Assembly (NCBI GenBank): GCA_963678675.1 | Contig: OY783196.1 | Coordinates: 27,630,827-27,694,826 of the forward strand | Source of the DNA: Xiphydria camelus | Taxonomy: Eukaryota; Arthropoda; Insecta; Hymenoptera; Xiphydriidae | Reading direction: 5' to 3' | Length of the DNA: 64,000 bases | In this document: positions 23,121 to 35,765 of the stretch, piece by piece | Layout: the number at the start of each line of letters is the position of its first letter | Numbering within the stretch: the stretch's first letter is position 1 | The notes under the pieces: model-generated | Told to the model about the DNA's origin: nothing | The model's input: the letters and a program-made list of their open reading frames with translations, nothing else | Database searches by the model: none | Position numbers and translations under genes: made by a program

Positions 23121-23418
23121 TAATTATTATTTTGTCTCAGTGCAGACTTCGAGTTGGATGATGCACCTTTTCCACTAGTTCTCACGGCCAGATTGCAATC
23201 GGTAGGGCAATAACTGCTTTAGATATAGAGATGGTCCCATCTAGGCGCACAAAAAAAAAACAGCAATTTTTACCGCTTCATCCAGTAGCGCCGAGACTCG
23301 AGCTCGTTCTCAAGAATTTGTACAGAGACATTTTTATTTACCGCTGCAAGCAGTACGTCGAATAGTTTCCTTTGTGCGAACATTCTTGAAAACGATCAAT
23401 CGAGTCAGCCAGTTTCTA

Positions 23419-23714
23419 CATTAGAACTCCAATTATCCGAATCAATTGGGACCGGACCCCATTCGGATAATCAAAAATTCGGATAATTGGACTTTTCCCA
23501 AAAAAAAGGGTACATATATTATGTATTTTAAAGAAAAAGAGCTTATTTTCGATACTGTACGCATTTTTAATTAATTAAATGAAAAGACAACACTTTTACA
23601 TGTTACATAGCGTACTTACAAGTGCTGTACATTATTTTGCTTGCATTTCCGTCCAACATTTTTGTTCTGAAAGCGATTCGGATAGCCGGGGTTCGGATAA
23701 TTGGAGTTCTGCTG
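23419..23714. mobile_element. pogo/Tigger-like non-autonomous element
   Basis: The right end inverted reads CAGCAGAACTCCAATTATCC and the left end reads CATTAGAACTCCAATTATCC. Both run on into CGAA, and TA flanks each side (23417-23418, 23715-23716). CAG termini with ATTATCCGAA ends and TA duplications are typical of pogo/Tigger members of the Tc1/mariner superfamily. At 296 bp with no DDE frame it is a deletion derivative. Confidence 0.75.
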
Positions 23715-23716
23715 TA

Positions 23717-24656
23717 TTTGTTAAAAACAATTTTCCGAATCCCCGAAACATTGCGAACACGACGTATACCGTCAGCCGTGCACGATCGACGATGTCAAGA
23801 GAGAGGCGATCGGCGAGACCGCTCGAAGAAAGTCGAAACGGCAGCGTCGCGGCACCGCGGCGGCAAAAGTTCAATGCCGGCGAACTCTGTGCAGTATCTT
23901 AGCAACAACACGCCGTAGCCACCCCCGAAGCTCCTTCCATCCGGTTACCAGACTGCCACCGCGGATAAACCTCCATCCAAATATACACCGCTCCGCTCGA
24001 AAGCAGAACTGTGTACCTCGTTATCTCGCGGTAAAATGACTCGTCAAGGACGGGAGAAGTTCGCACGCGAATCCGTCTCGGGCTTCGTGCCTTCGGCACG
24101 TCAGTCGGGATGAGCGCGTCGACCGTTCGACTCGTGATTTTCTCGTACGAGGGCTCACACGATGAGACGCCGAATGACGTATCTTTAGATGCCACAGTAC
24201 GCGACTCTTTCGACTTCCTCTCCTTTGCGAAGAGTCGAAAGACATTAGAAATTCGAGGAGAAACGAACGCGCTAGACGTTCTCCCTTCCTCCGACGAAGC
24301 GAGAGAACCGCGCCGAGAAGCAAAATAACACTCCACGTCTGCATCCCTTCCTCCGTACACTCCGGCGCAGGGCAAGCGAGGCGAACGCGAAGTCTGATGG
24401 TTTTTCTCTGCCGCGACTCAGCTTTGTTGCCGATCGAGCGTGAATCGCGATTATTAAGGGCGCCGTCGAAACAAAAAAGTCCCTTTGCTTTTTTGCGAGC
24501 GTAATATGCGACCGAAGCGAGCGACGAAAGTTGCTCCGGCGTGTTCTACGGATGGGGGATACACGCTATTGCGGTGTAGTGCTTGTAGATAGATGCGTTT
24601 TCGGAATTACATGAGAACCCGCGAGTCGACATTTTAGACCTGTTCATTTAGACTTA
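23717..24656. other. Unassigned CpG-rich sequence, no gene seen
   Basis: Frames of 70-158 codons overlap on both strands between 23622 and 24375. No domain or motif is recognisable, so I call none of them. Confidence 0.35.
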
Positions 24657-24876
24657 CGGTAAGGTAAATGACCCGATTCCTAACCAAATCCTCAGGTATC
24701 TCCTTATTTTCTTATCGTCGTCTGTTCACATGAATATCTTTATTATCCCTTATTACTTAGATTAAAATTTCTGTTAATTGAAGGCACAGTAATGTTTTAC
24801 TTTTATTAATAGAACGAAATATGTAAGTGATTAGAAATTGGGCTTGATTGGTTAGGAATTGGGACACTTACCTTAG
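24657..24876. mobile_element. 220-bp MITE with GGTAAG-type ends
   Basis: Left end TACGGTAAGGTAAATGACCC then GATTCCTAACCAA. Right end inverted CCTAAGGTAAGTGTCCCAAT then TCCTAACCAA. A related end (CGTAAGGTAACTGTCCCAAT) occurs alone at about 55969-55988. Confidence 0.65.
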
Positions 24877-26090
24877 GTCGATTTTTCATATTACTGAAAC
24901 CCTATGTCGAACCTAAAATAGTCCGTCGGTGAACATTTCAGCAAATCAAGGTTTAGAATAGAAGCTTATAGGCTGAGTAGGCCAATGGTAGGTCGAATGG
25001 AATATTAACATTAAATTTACGGACGGTTTTGACGTTCTAAAATGGTCATTTTAGCGGATAATTATCTCGATACCTACGAAATTTTAGTTTATGCTACTAT
25101 ACCTATCTTGTACAGCGAAATCTGATGTACGAAGAAGTATTTCACCAATTTAGTCTAAAACCTCATAGGTTACTGGATAATCAAAATTGAATGGCACTCT
25201 GAATAAGTCACCCGTCAAATTGACGGAGTTCCGTAAATCTGGTGTTACTAAAAGCATCAAAGCAGGGGTAAAATTTCGACTCGAGGAGTTGCGGAGATTA
25301 TCGAAGAACGTCATTCCTCTCGGTGGAGTAAAACGAGTGATGATGGCGATGAGCTTACGGAGGAGCGCCACTTTTCTCACCTGCGAAGAATCGCGCGCCG
25401 TGCGGCTCAGCTCTTCTCAGCGTGGGAAGAGACGGTGGTGCAGTTGTTGCTCTGCTCCCATTTCGCTCTTAGTAAAACATGTTAGCTGACTGGCTGAGCG
25501 AAACACACTCAGGAAATTCTACGTGCATAGCTACGTACGAGTACATCCCCCGTCGCTACAGCGCGGCTGAGTGCCGCGTGAGAGAGTGGATCACACTTCT
25601 CCCGCGCCACCGCGGTGTCAGTTATCCGGGAAAACCGACGCCGGGACCGGCGAGAAAAGTGGCGGGGATTACTTCGGCTTAAAATGTCAAGATTCGCGGT
25701 ACGGACAGCTCGCGAGTAAACAACGTACATTGTGCGCATCTAACGGGTGTGCCGGAAGTTTCTTGATAGATGTCGATTCAATTAAATGTGATCGCAGTAA
25801 TTGATAAAAACATTTCTAGAGTCGAATAATCCCTCGAGAAAACTGCGCGATAAGAATGTAGCGCGCGCGTGTCGCTTAGTTCCCTTGATTCGATATTTAT
25901 ACAAAGTGGCCCCTCGCTCGACGGATCAACTTTCTTCGAGGGAAAGAAAAGTTCGTCCACTTCCCTTTTACACCATTAGGCCGGCCGCGTAAGTTCCGGT
26001 TCGAGAGGTTTCGGTTTACAGCTTTTATACTGCGATACATTTATATTGAAGAAGGTTAAGATATCACATAGTTATTTATTTCTGCGTTCC

Positions 26091-26124
<34 letters not shown>

Positions 26125-28498
26125 ATCTGTATTTTATTTTGTACACTGTACGAGAAATTGTAGTTTTAATGTACTTCTGTATAAAGCTTTCTTTCCAATA
26201 CGTGATTATGAAAATTAATATATATCCCTATAAAATCTTCCTTGCAATTTTCATAACAAAGTATATTAACTGTCGTGATCTCGTGTTGCGTTGAAGCTTT
26301 ATATACAATTATATTAAATTTAATAGAAAATTTCGTTCATTGAAGTAAAAGCTTTAAATCGGAATACGCGCGGCCAGCTTTATCAGCCCGCCGAAAAGAT
26401 TTCCGCACACTCGTGCGAATAATCAGTCTCGAACGAGATCCGCGTATACATAAGCGCGCCCAACAGGTGCAACGGACGTCTTTCCCCGCGCGCGTATATA
26501 TGATAAATGCAACGACCGTCGCGGAAGACCACCGCGGAGGTCTCGCCGGAGCATTTATCACGAGGAGGGACGCCGTTTCCGCGACATACCTCGCCGGATG
26601 CTCCGCAAACAGACCGGAAGACGAGACGGGCTCTCCTCCGTATTTCCTTCGCGCCGGAAAACGAGAACCGAAGAGGCGGAATAAGAGCTGGTCGCTCTAG
26701 CCGCGCAGCGAGTAACGGCGAGAGAAGAGGGGGGGGGGGGGGGGATATGTTCGAGGGAGCGACGGCAACTCGAGAGGCGATCCGGAGACGTCGCGTCGTC
26801 GTAAACGAAAATGCCGCATACTTTGTCGGCGAGCAAATGTTTTCTCTGCTTCGCGCTTATCCGGCGACCGTACGGTGCGGAGCAACCGCCGTCGCTCTTT
26901 GTTAGCACGGGACGAGTTATTCCGCACCTCCGGAGACCCCACCCGCCAGCCCCGCGTTCATTCTTGACCGATCGAGATGAAAAAACTTTCCGGTCGAGGA
27001 TTTTCCGCGCGCGCCGGGAAGAAAAGCCGATCGCAACCCGTATCGCGGTTTTTGGGGGGTAGGTAAGTATAATACCGAATTCAAATTCTACGATGTCGGC
27101 TTCGATTAGCCGGCCGGGGTCGAGATTGAAAAAGTTTGCGCTGTCGATCTCGATATCGGCGGGATTTCGTGGGATTTGGCCCGCTTCCGGGATCGCGAAG
27201 GACGAAGGTATATTACCTGACGTTTTATCTGTTCGTTTCGCGTGGGGGCTTATCCCTGCGGAGTATCTCGCTGTCGGCGTATGGCGTTGCAAATGTATCG
27301 GATCGGAATGGGATGATAGTAGTAAAGATATGATACGGTACTGTGTGTGAATTGCAGTGATAAGAGAATACGGGGGAAATTGGGTATGGTGTGCCGCTTG
27401 GGTTGGCTTTTGTTTGGCGACGATTATTGTTTGAGGGTCAACTGGAGTGTCGGGACAAAATTATTATAACAAACGATAGGTATCTTCTATATTTATGTAG
27501 ATTTATGTTAAGTAAAAATATCGAGTGCCGGGATTTTCGATTAGAGTGCTGTTGGCCCCCCCTTTGGAGTGCTGCAGAAAACTCTAATAACATCCTATTA
27601 GCTTCACAAACGAAGGAGTTACAGTGATTTGAAAATAGGGGTAGTCTGAGTTTCGGTTTACGATTTTTTTTTATTAGAGTGCTGGTGGCCTCTTTCGGAG
27701 TGCTGCAAGATTTTTCGCTAGCTCTTTAAGGGAGGAAGTTACGGGGACTTGATTTCTGGAAATTGTCAACTTGGCTCCCCCCTATATTTAAATCCGTTTT
27801 TTGGCAGTTACGAGCCAGCACTTTTTCTAAAATCGATTGAGCACTTCAGCACTCTTAGAGAGGCTGTCGGAACTCCTATACTTTTTCCACGTTCTTTTCA
27901 AATGGGGGCCAACTTCACGGAGGTAATACAATATATAGAACTCTTCCGCCTGAGGAGTAATAAATAGAATTTTAACGAGGGGGAAGAATAATTATACGTT
28001 ACGCGCTCGATTACCGAAATTATACCGGGACAAAGCCATCACGTGGGAGCCGGAGCTAAATCTGGCGAAATTTCTATACCGTACGTGCATGAGTGTTACT
28101 CGAATGTGTAACCAATCATGAATAATCGGATCGAGTTACGAGAATTTACATTATCGAGGTAAATAGATATAGTACCGATCTCCCTCTCCCGTAGGATTAT
28201 CTTCCACTCTCCACTACCATTATCGCCCACCCCACGGAAAATCTTGGGATTAACACAAGTAAAGTCGAATTTAACGCGGAGTGAACAGGCAATGCGTCGA
28301 AAACCAGAATAACGTGAGCCGGAGCGTCTGGCTCCGACATAATTCGTAATTGTTATGCGGGCTCTTCGTGCACGTTGAGCTGTACAATCTTCCTTGGTTC
28401 GCGTTACCAATTATACGTAGAAAAGTAACGAGTATACCTAGAGATAGCTTTTTCGATACTCGAGAACGTAGGCATTCTCTATGAAATGTAAAACGAAA
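24877..28498. other. Unassigned sequence with microsatellites, no gene seen
   Basis: A (GA)n run is at 26093-26123 and a 16-base G run at 26729-26744. The 244-codon minus frame at 26558-27292 overlaps several plus frames, has no motif and crosses the G run, so I reject it as a gene. A decayed copy of the interior of the 47483 element is recognisable near 25150-25195 (AAAACCTCATAGGTTACTGG). The part 27390-27955 is listed separately. Confidence 0.35.
27390..27955. repeat. Diverged direct repeats ending in a family D terminus
   Basis: TTAGAGTGCTGTTGGCC with GGAGTGCTGCA downstream (27541) recurs as TTAGAGTGCTGGTGGCC with GGAGTGCTGCA (27674), a period of about 133 bases. A third GAGTGCCGGGA-type relative lies upstream. 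The block ends at TATATAGAACTCTTCCGCCT (about 27930-27950), which is the family D right end. It may be an internally expanded D element; the left terminus was not found. Confidence 0.45.
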
Positions 28499-28698
28499 CG
28501 TATTATGAAGGTCATTTTTAATTCGTCTGGTGAATTTTCTCGTGAGTTTAATTTTCTTCGAGTCTCTCTATGAACAGGAAATTGGCAGTGTAATTGGCAC
28601 GACGACAGAACTATTTCTAGTCCCAATTGCCGATGAAACAGTTGCGATAAAATTTCAAACCACAAAATGCTCCCAAACTCGAATATACTCATTATATA

Positions 28699-28833
28699 AA
28701 TTACATAATTAATATATTAATTAGAGGATTAATTTTAGTAATTGTAATTTTAATTGGAACATTATTTTTCACATTAATAGAACGAACAATTTTAGGTTAT
28801 ATTCAATTACGTAAAAAGCCGAATAAATTAGGA
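28699..28833 (+). pseudogene. nad1: Nuclear mitochondrial insertion: start of nad1
   Basis: With the invertebrate mitochondrial code this stretch reads continuously as a short hydrophobic lead, then LIGTLFFTLIERTILGYIQL and RKKPNKLG. That matches the strongly conserved N-terminal region of NADH dehydrogenase subunit 1 (FLTLLERKxLGYIQxRKGPNKxG from family knowledge). The GP of KGPNK has become KP. The composition is very AT-rich and drops to nuclear-like text immediately after 28838. Only about 45 codons are present, so this is a non-functional NUMT. No adjacent mitochondrial tRNA was recognised. Confidence 0.8.
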
Positions 28834-28838
28834 ATTTC

Positions 28839-29431
28839 TCGATCGATTACACAGCGCAGTCCGACCATTGACTTTCACGACATCCCATACGGGGTGTGGC
28901 GAACCGTACTAAACGTATGAGATATCGCAGGGTCATCCTCGAATCGGGGTGATGAAGGGTGCCGCGATCAATTGAGAAGTGCGATCGAATTTAACGACGG
29001 CTGAGACCGAGTATCGAAAGTCAACTCGGAATATCGGGAGATACGTTAAATTCACGACATCGTAGTTGCGTGGTTATATGATATAATACATAGGCAGCCG
29101 CCTTACACACCCGAGGATGGAATTTATAACGTGGAAACATTAGTTGGTTTCATGATTAAAGCGTTAGTCCTTTAAGGTCTGAAAAGCGGAGGGATTTATT
29201 ATCTCGGGAGCGCGCCGCGGAGATAAACCCCCTTCCGCTCCTCTCCTCATTTCCTCCCTTCCCACGACCTTTCCTTCGCTCGTCTCCACATTCGTTTTTT
29301 TTACCCCGCTGTCTGAAATATGATATATTTCATGTTGCGCGTCTGAAAGTGACCGCGACGATATAATAAATTATCGCTTCGCTCGACTTGAGATTGTTTT
29401 GAAGATAACAAATTTCACTTCCGAAATCGTA
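28839..29431. other. Unassigned sequence, no gene seen
   Basis: Follows the mitochondrial insertion. No frame of note and no repeat relationship to other parts of the window. Confidence 0.35.
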
Positions 29432-29654
29432 CACCGAGAAAAATAATTTGCCGATTTATGTAACCGTCGACATAAATAATGGCGAGAAAACGTGTTTATT
29501 TAAATCGAACATATTGTCGTTGGAACAAGTATATGCTATTCGAATCAAGTGCGAATCAAGTGTAAATTCGTTCGATTCAATAAACATACCCTTGTCTTGA
29601 ATAAATAATTCCTTGGTTACACACTATATGGATCGGTAAATTTGTTTCTCAGTG
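29432..29654. mobile_element. MITE with CAC(T/C)GAGAAA ends
   Basis: Left CACCGAGAAAAATAATTTGC and right inverted CACTGAGAAACAAATTTACC pair over about 22 bases, then continue into CGAT. The interior is AT-rich. It belongs to the same broad CACTGAG-ended group as 20690-20891. Confidence 0.6.
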
Positions 29655-30150
29655 CGAAGAAAAAGTACGAAGAACGCGCACGCTGCGCAGCTCGTGTACA
29701 AGCGAAATACGTGCAGCGTGTTATAGGTGACCAAAGGTAAACGAAGCGTTTACACCCCTCGACCCCGCTTAAAATATCGCGTACGTGCTCCAAATACGAG
29801 TGCCTTCGAGGCTGAAGAGACCCTAGAGAGGAGTGTGCCACCGTGAATAGCGACTCGAGAAAATCTTGCGCGGGTTTTTGCGTTTATTAAATAACTTTGA
29901 TCACCCATGCGAGCGGGGAGCGATGTTGGTACGGAACTTTCGCTTCTCCCTCCCCTCTCCGAAGCCGTGGGCGAACTCGAGTTGGTTTACGGTGTCTTTA
30001 CGAGCTCGTACGTATACGTATATCGCGCGAAATTACCGTACATAAATCGCGGAAGGGAATGCTTAAAATGGATATCGAGGGATTTAGAATAACGCGGTAT
30101 TCGACAATTTACGAGCGTGTAAAATAGAGCTGTTTTGTCGTTTAACGCGT

Positions 30151-30238
30151 GTCCCATGTCAAACCGAACATAGGGACTAAGGTTCTTCGCGTTTCGCTCC
30201 CCGATTCACACGGTACCATGTTCGGTTTGGCACGAGAC
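30151..30238. mobile_element. 88-bp mini inverted-repeat element
   Basis: GTCCCATGTCAAACCGAACA at the left is matched, inverted, by GTCTCGTGCCAAACCGAACA at the right, with about 46 bases between. It may be a tiny MITE or a hairpin. Confidence 0.45.
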
Positions 30239-31929
30239 CTACCGTAAACCGCGTCCGAAAGAACGAAATATTCAGACCCGTTCGTCTGATCCCGCCGCGC
30301 TGAGTTATTTCTCGAGCGGATTTCAATTGACCACGGTCCTCGGCTCGAGCTGACCCGGCGCGCGACCCCGTTTAACCCTGATAATCAAGGATCCACCGCG
30401 TATACGGAACAGCGTGTTTATGAGTACATCGAACGCACGGTACTCGTATGTATTGTAATACATACGAGAGTTGCGATACAATTTATTTTCCCGGTCGCGA
30501 AGCTGGGCGAGTATAAAGGGTAGCCGCGCGAAGTGCGACTTTCGGAGCTTCCCTGTGAAAAGCATCGACCGGAAGTACAGTAGCACTGGAGCGCAGTAGA
30601 TGTGTACCGTATGAGACGGCCGCTCTCACCTACGCTATAACTTGGCGAATACGAGTATCAAAAATGCGAAGAGCACGAAATTTGATGCCCAAAATAAAAA
30701 ATGCAATAAATAAAACGAAAGAAAAAAAAATATCGAGCCACATCGAATGATGGAAGTGAAAATCGCATTTTTTTTCTCACCCAACTCGGTAATCAAAGAG
30801 GGCGCGAAAACGGTAGCCGAGCAAACGAAGTAATACGGAATCGTTAGAAGCCGCGCACTCTCGGCGAATCGATACGCGGTACCTACGTACCATCCGAGCA
30901 CACCAGGGAAATGAACGCAACGCAAAGACTGCAAATTAACGCGGTGCCCTCCCCGCGACACAAAGGGCCTTTGACGGCTGCGAGCCGCGCCTGAAAACCG
31001 ACACTGCGGGCGAAAATAAATAGGAAGAGAGAAATGTGGGCCGAACTGATGACGGCCGGTCGCGGGACGTCGTCGTGGAATAATGCGCCGGTACTCTTCT
31101 TTTTGCGGTACGATCCATTTTCCGTCGCGCCGCGGGCGTAAAAATAAATGGGGAAAAATGTCAGCCGAGAAAACCCGATGACGGACGCAGTCGTTGTTCG
31201 ACGGTATTCCGTGGCGGAAAAATGCGTCGGCGTTTCTCTTTTTTTCTTTATCGCGCGATACATTTTTTAGGGGCTTCTCGATACACCGCGAGTGCGCGTG
31301 TGATTTATCGGTTTTCGAAAGCGAAAATAAAAGAAAAAATCGACCGGGCAAACAGCGCGGCAACCTTTTCAGCCGGTGCCACGTTGGATTCTCTGCGGCG
31401 TATTTTTCTTCCTCGTTTCAAACTCTTCCGCTGTACGCGTTTTCAGGTGAATACCTTTCATGAGTTTTTTTTTAAATAAAAATAAATAAATTGCTTTATA
31501 TGTACCTATTGTACAATTTTTATTTGAGGAAATGAAATTTTCTCTCGTTATAAAAATAGATGTAAATTTTCCCTCTTTAAACGAGCCCTATTTCACCCCT
31601 TTTCCTACTCTCACCGCCCTGCAGCCTTACACGAACGAAGCGAGACAACGGAGCTTCGATATAGACACGCCGATGTCAAGTAGAAAACGAGCGACGCGAT
31701 CATATCGTTATTCGAATCCACGCTCTGCTCGCAAGTGAGCAACCGTCATCGGATCTCTCGCCCCTTTGTCTGTCGATAAACGAATCGTTCGAGGGTCGAG
31801 ATGATCTATTTCGGTGCGTCTTACACGACTCGATGTCCCCGCGTGATACGGCGTCATAAGAGACCACTTTTCCCGTTAACGTTCTCAAGGCGATAATTTT
31901 CAATGTGACTGATTTCACCGGAGTACCTC
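30239..31929. other. Unassigned sequence with diverged tandem units
   Basis: Within 31008-31440, units starting GCGGGCGAAAATAAATAGGA and GCGGGCGTAAAAATAAATGG (period about 126) and a weaker GCGAAAATAAAAG unit follow one another, sharing GATGACGG and GTGG(A/C)(A/G)-rich blocks. The 242-codon minus frame at 30635-31363 spans these units and has no domain, so I do not call it a gene. Confidence 0.4.
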
Positions 31930-33100
31930 GACATTTTTCAAAAATCGAAATCTCTCGAGTCGAACTCTCGCCTAACTTATCTGATTTATTTTTACATGCG
32001 ATTTCGGAAAATGATGGACTTGTTGGTAAAATTGATGATTTCTTGTGAAAAAATAATGTTTGTACACCTACAATCATGAATATCTTATATTTCCCGACAC
32101 TTTTCCAATTTTTCGCAAAAATCGAAACCTCTGGAATCGAATTCTGGACCCCCCTATCTTATGTATTTATTTACGCTGATTCCGAAAAGCACGGTTATTT
32201 GGTCGAAATCTCAAAGGAAATATGAAATAACGCTGATTTTGTGTATAAAGAAATTTTTTTTTCGCAAGAAATCATCGATATCTCGGTGTTCCGTTGAGAT
32301 TTCCTCAATAAATATATTATTTTCGTAATCAGCGCGAAAAAAATACATAAGATAGGATGGTCGAGAATTCGATTCCAGAGATTTCGATTTTTGCGAAAAA
32401 TCTAAGGGGTATGCCTTAGATTTTTTGCAAAAATCGAAATCTCTGGAATCGAATTCTGGATCAGCCTATGTTATGTATTTTTTTACGCTGATTCCGAAAA
32501 GCACGGTTATTTGGTCGAAATCTCAAAGGAAATATGAAATAACGCTGATTTTGTGTATGAAGAAATTTTTTTTCCGCAAGAAATCATCGATATCTCGGTG
32601 TTCCGTTGAGATTTCCTCAATAAATCTATCATTTTCGTAATCAGCGCGAAAAAATACATAAGATAGGATGGTCGAGAATTCGATTCCAGAGATTTCGATT
32701 TTTGCGAAAAATCTAAGGGGTATGCCTTAGATTTTTTGCAAAAATCGAAATCTCTGGAATCGAATTCTGGATCAGCCTATCTTATGTATTTTTTTACGCT
32801 GATTCCGAAAATATCGGATTTATTAAGGAAATCTGAAAGGAATATGAAGATATTAATGATTTAGTGAGAAAAAAATAATTTGTTCGTGCATAAAATCACC
32901 GATCTCATATTTCTTTTGAGATATCGATCTAATAACCGTGTTTTTTGTAATCGGCGTAAAAAAATACGTAAGATAGGGTGGCCGAGCGATTGATTCCAGA
33001 GATTACGATTTTTGACAAAATTTGACATTTTTTCAATTTTTCACAAAAATCATTATCTTTGAAATCGAGCTCTCAACCACCCTATCTGGTATATTTTTTC
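31930..33100. repeat. Tandem array of about 311-bp palindromic units
   Basis: GCAAAAATCGAAAxCTCTGG occurs at 32115, 32427 and 32738, with a diverged relative at 33042 and another near 31937, giving steps of 312, 311 and 304. The first two full units are nearly identical, and the outer ones are more diverged. Each unit is self-complementary: ATCTTATGTATTTTTTTACG with GCTGATTCCGAAAA pairs with its inverse TTTCGTAATCAGCGC with GAAAAAATACATAAGATAGG. The junctions carry the small palindrome CTAAGGGGTATGCCTTAG. Non-coding. Confidence 0.85.
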
Positions 33101-34368
33101 ATACTAATACCAAAAATCACGAAGAAAATATTTCAAAATGGACTCATTTAATCTTCCCCACTTGTATCAGATGAGCGATTCGCTCATTTTCGAGGAAAGC
33201 GAATTTCTGGTTAGACCAGAACGAACTTCTGATGAGGCATTCGGAGCGAACTATCGCATGAATAATAAATGAACCGAGCCCGAACGTGTACTCTGCATAT
33301 CTTAATTCACCCGATACACACTGCACCGAGCTTCCCCCGTGTCTTCATCAGTTCGAGTACCTCGGTAATCCCTGCGATATTACTGCAATTCTACGGCGGC
33401 CCGGCATAAAGCTGCGCTGTAAGGGATTACGCGTGACAACGCGGCTTCGGCATGCAGCGGAGGAGACATTGAGAATGAAATCTTTAGAAAAAATCGAGAG
33501 GATCGGCGGTTATATCACCAGTCGTGTACTCTGACGAGAAGAGAGCAGAAAGAGGAGCGTCGTGCCGGATGTCACAAATGAGATTCGATGAAAATGACTT
33601 TATAAATGATGACAGCCGAGCGAATGACGTCATTTGGACGTCACTGCGAAGTACGTCTCGCTTCGAATAAACAAAATATGAATACCAAACGCAAGATTTC
33701 TATATTTGCATGCATATTCATAGAACCGCGAGCTCGATCGAACCCGAGAACGAACGCGAGATCGGCTCCCACAGCGACGAAAACAATTCCCGCGAGAAAA
33801 ACGCGACGTAAAAATACCAACGCCCTCGCAGACTCACCCCACGCGCCTTATCGGGAACTGCAAAAGCGAAGCAAACGTAATAGGGGTATGTATGTTAAAC
33901 GAGTGGAAAGATCTCGCCGAAACTCAACAAAGACGCGGAGAGAGGTCCTGTCGTTCCACCCCGATTATCCCATGCAGATGAGGTACTCCTCCGCATCCCA
34001 CCCTCGTAACCGCGACCCTTATTCGATTGTAAACGCTGCGTGACCTCGTTCTTCCCGCGACACTTTCCCATCGCACATTTCCGGCATAAGGAATCTTATT
34101 TCCGAGCTTCCTCCGGCGGCAGAGAGGATATATATATTGGACCCGACGGAGAGGAAGGGTACGAAGGAGGGTGTAACGAAGAAGAAGCAATAATAATATA
34201 CTGAGGGGAAAAAATGGTATATTCGATTAAATTTGCGTTTACGGGTGAGGGAATGCAGAATTGGTTGTCCTCGCTAATAAATTTGGTTATAACGATTAGC
34301 GGCTATTTGAAGGAAACAGGCTATAGTCCATTCGAGTCGATTATTATTAGTTCAAACAACTTGATCGG
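33101..34368. other. Unassigned sequence, no gene seen
   Basis: Contains a TGACGTCA at 33625-33632 followed nine bases later by a GACGTCA half. The frame at 33606-34043 is overlapped on the other strand and has no domain. Confidence 0.35.
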
Positions 34369-34650
34369 CACCAAGGGAAAAGGTCTTGGTTAAATACAAA
34401 CTTATAGTAGAAAAATGTATTCGCGACAAACAGGAATTTATTTACATTGAGCACATAAGGCTATTTGAATTAAATAGATATTTTTTATTAGATTCGTACT
34501 CGATTAAAAAGATATGCAAAACATTTATTTAATTCGTATCTAACAATAATGATATTTAATAGACTTTTGTTCGATGTGAATAAATTTCTATTTATCTCAA
34601 ATAAATTTTTCCATTAGGTTCGTATTCAATTAAGACCTTTTTTCTCAGTG
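34369..34650. mobile_element. Family I foldback element, copy 1
   Basis: Left end CACCAAGGGAAAAGGTCTTG and right end, inverted, CACTGAGAAAAAAGGTCTTA are paired. Inner GTGAATAAATTTCTATTTAT and ATTCGTACTCGATTAAAAAG blocks recur at 42890-43133. Confidence 0.65.
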
Positions 34651-35512
34651 TGTATTCCCCCACCCATAACCGCCGGTTTAGTCAAATTTACTATATTTTT
34701 CTCTCAATGTATGAAAGGTGAGAAGGGAGGACGAGAAGACGGTGAGTTGCATTGATTCGGAAATATAAAAAAGGCCTCTCGAAATAAATGTCAACCGGAT
34801 GAACGTATATCCCTCGACGAATTAAGTTACCCGCGCATCGATGCAGAAAGTCTCGGACGACAAAGGCAACATTTACCGCGATGAAGCGGAAGAGGATGAG
34901 AAGGTGGAAAGTCGATATCGGACCAATTTTTCCATCCTGAGACCGCATTATCGAGACAATAGCCGTCATCTTTCCAACCCGCACCGCCTCCCTGCCGCGC
35001 AGCCTCATTCCGTATGTGCTCGCGGTGCGCACTCATAAAGGATATCCCGCGATACGTGTCCGGTGGAAAAGCGCAGCGGAGGGACGGCGCGTTTCGAACG
35101 AGCGCAAGGCGATCGTGCCCACGTGACGCGACTTAACTTTTGCCGGATCGGCCGTCCGATGCATCGTCGCTCGTGGAGAGGACCGCGGTTATTTGCGAGG
35201 CTCGGTCCGACACCAATTAACACGGTCAACATTTAAATTGGCCTTAAGTGGATAAAGGCATCAATTCACCGGGGCCAATTAGCAGACGGCCCTCTCCGTC
35301 GCGGCTCTCTCGCGTTCGAATCGGAACGACGTGCAAGGGAAAGGGAATGCTCGCGTGTGTGGCTCGTCTAATTTGCCCGACCCTCGAACCCTTCGCGAAC
35401 CGTTGGGTCACGATATTCGATGAAATTTGTGGCCCGCTCTTTATGGCTGTACAGTGTTTTACAATTGATGCTGTAGCCTGCAGAAAATGCATCGAATTTA
35501 CCGAGAACCCTG
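34651..35512. other. Unassigned sequence, no gene seen
   Basis: Short overlapping frames on both strands (the longest about 113 codons). No motif or repeat is recognisable. Confidence 0.35.
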
Positions 35513-35765
35513 CACAGAGAAAAAGATTTAGTTGGGTCTACTGATAATTACTTGCGGGGTCGCAAGTAATTATCGATTTACATCAATTTGATCTTTTTTC
35601 ACATTAATTTAATATGTCTTCCTTGCGATCATATACTGTTCCATGTGATCGTAAGGAAGAAATATCGAATTGACGTTTCAAGAGATTTCATTGATATAAA
35701 TTGACAATTACTTGCGACCCTACAAGTAACTTCCAATACATCCAACTAATTCTTTTTTTTTCCGT
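35513..35765. mobile_element. Family A foldback MITE, copy 4
   Basis: Starts CACAGAGAAAAAGATTTAGT, contains CTTGCGGGGTCGCAAGTAAT and the inverted partner TTACTTGCGACCCTACAAGT, and ends CCAACTAATTCTTTTTTTTT. It abuts the degraded coding-like segment at 35766. Confidence 0.85.

Noticed and set aside
26558..27292. 244-codon open frame on the minus strand
   Set aside because: It crosses a 16-base G run, overlaps open frames in other registers, and has no domain or hydrophobic pattern. CpG-rich DNA lacks stop codons by composition.
30635..31363. 242-codon open frame on the minus strand with hydrophobic end
   Set aside because: It runs through diverged tandem repeat units and has no recognisable family; other frames overlap it.
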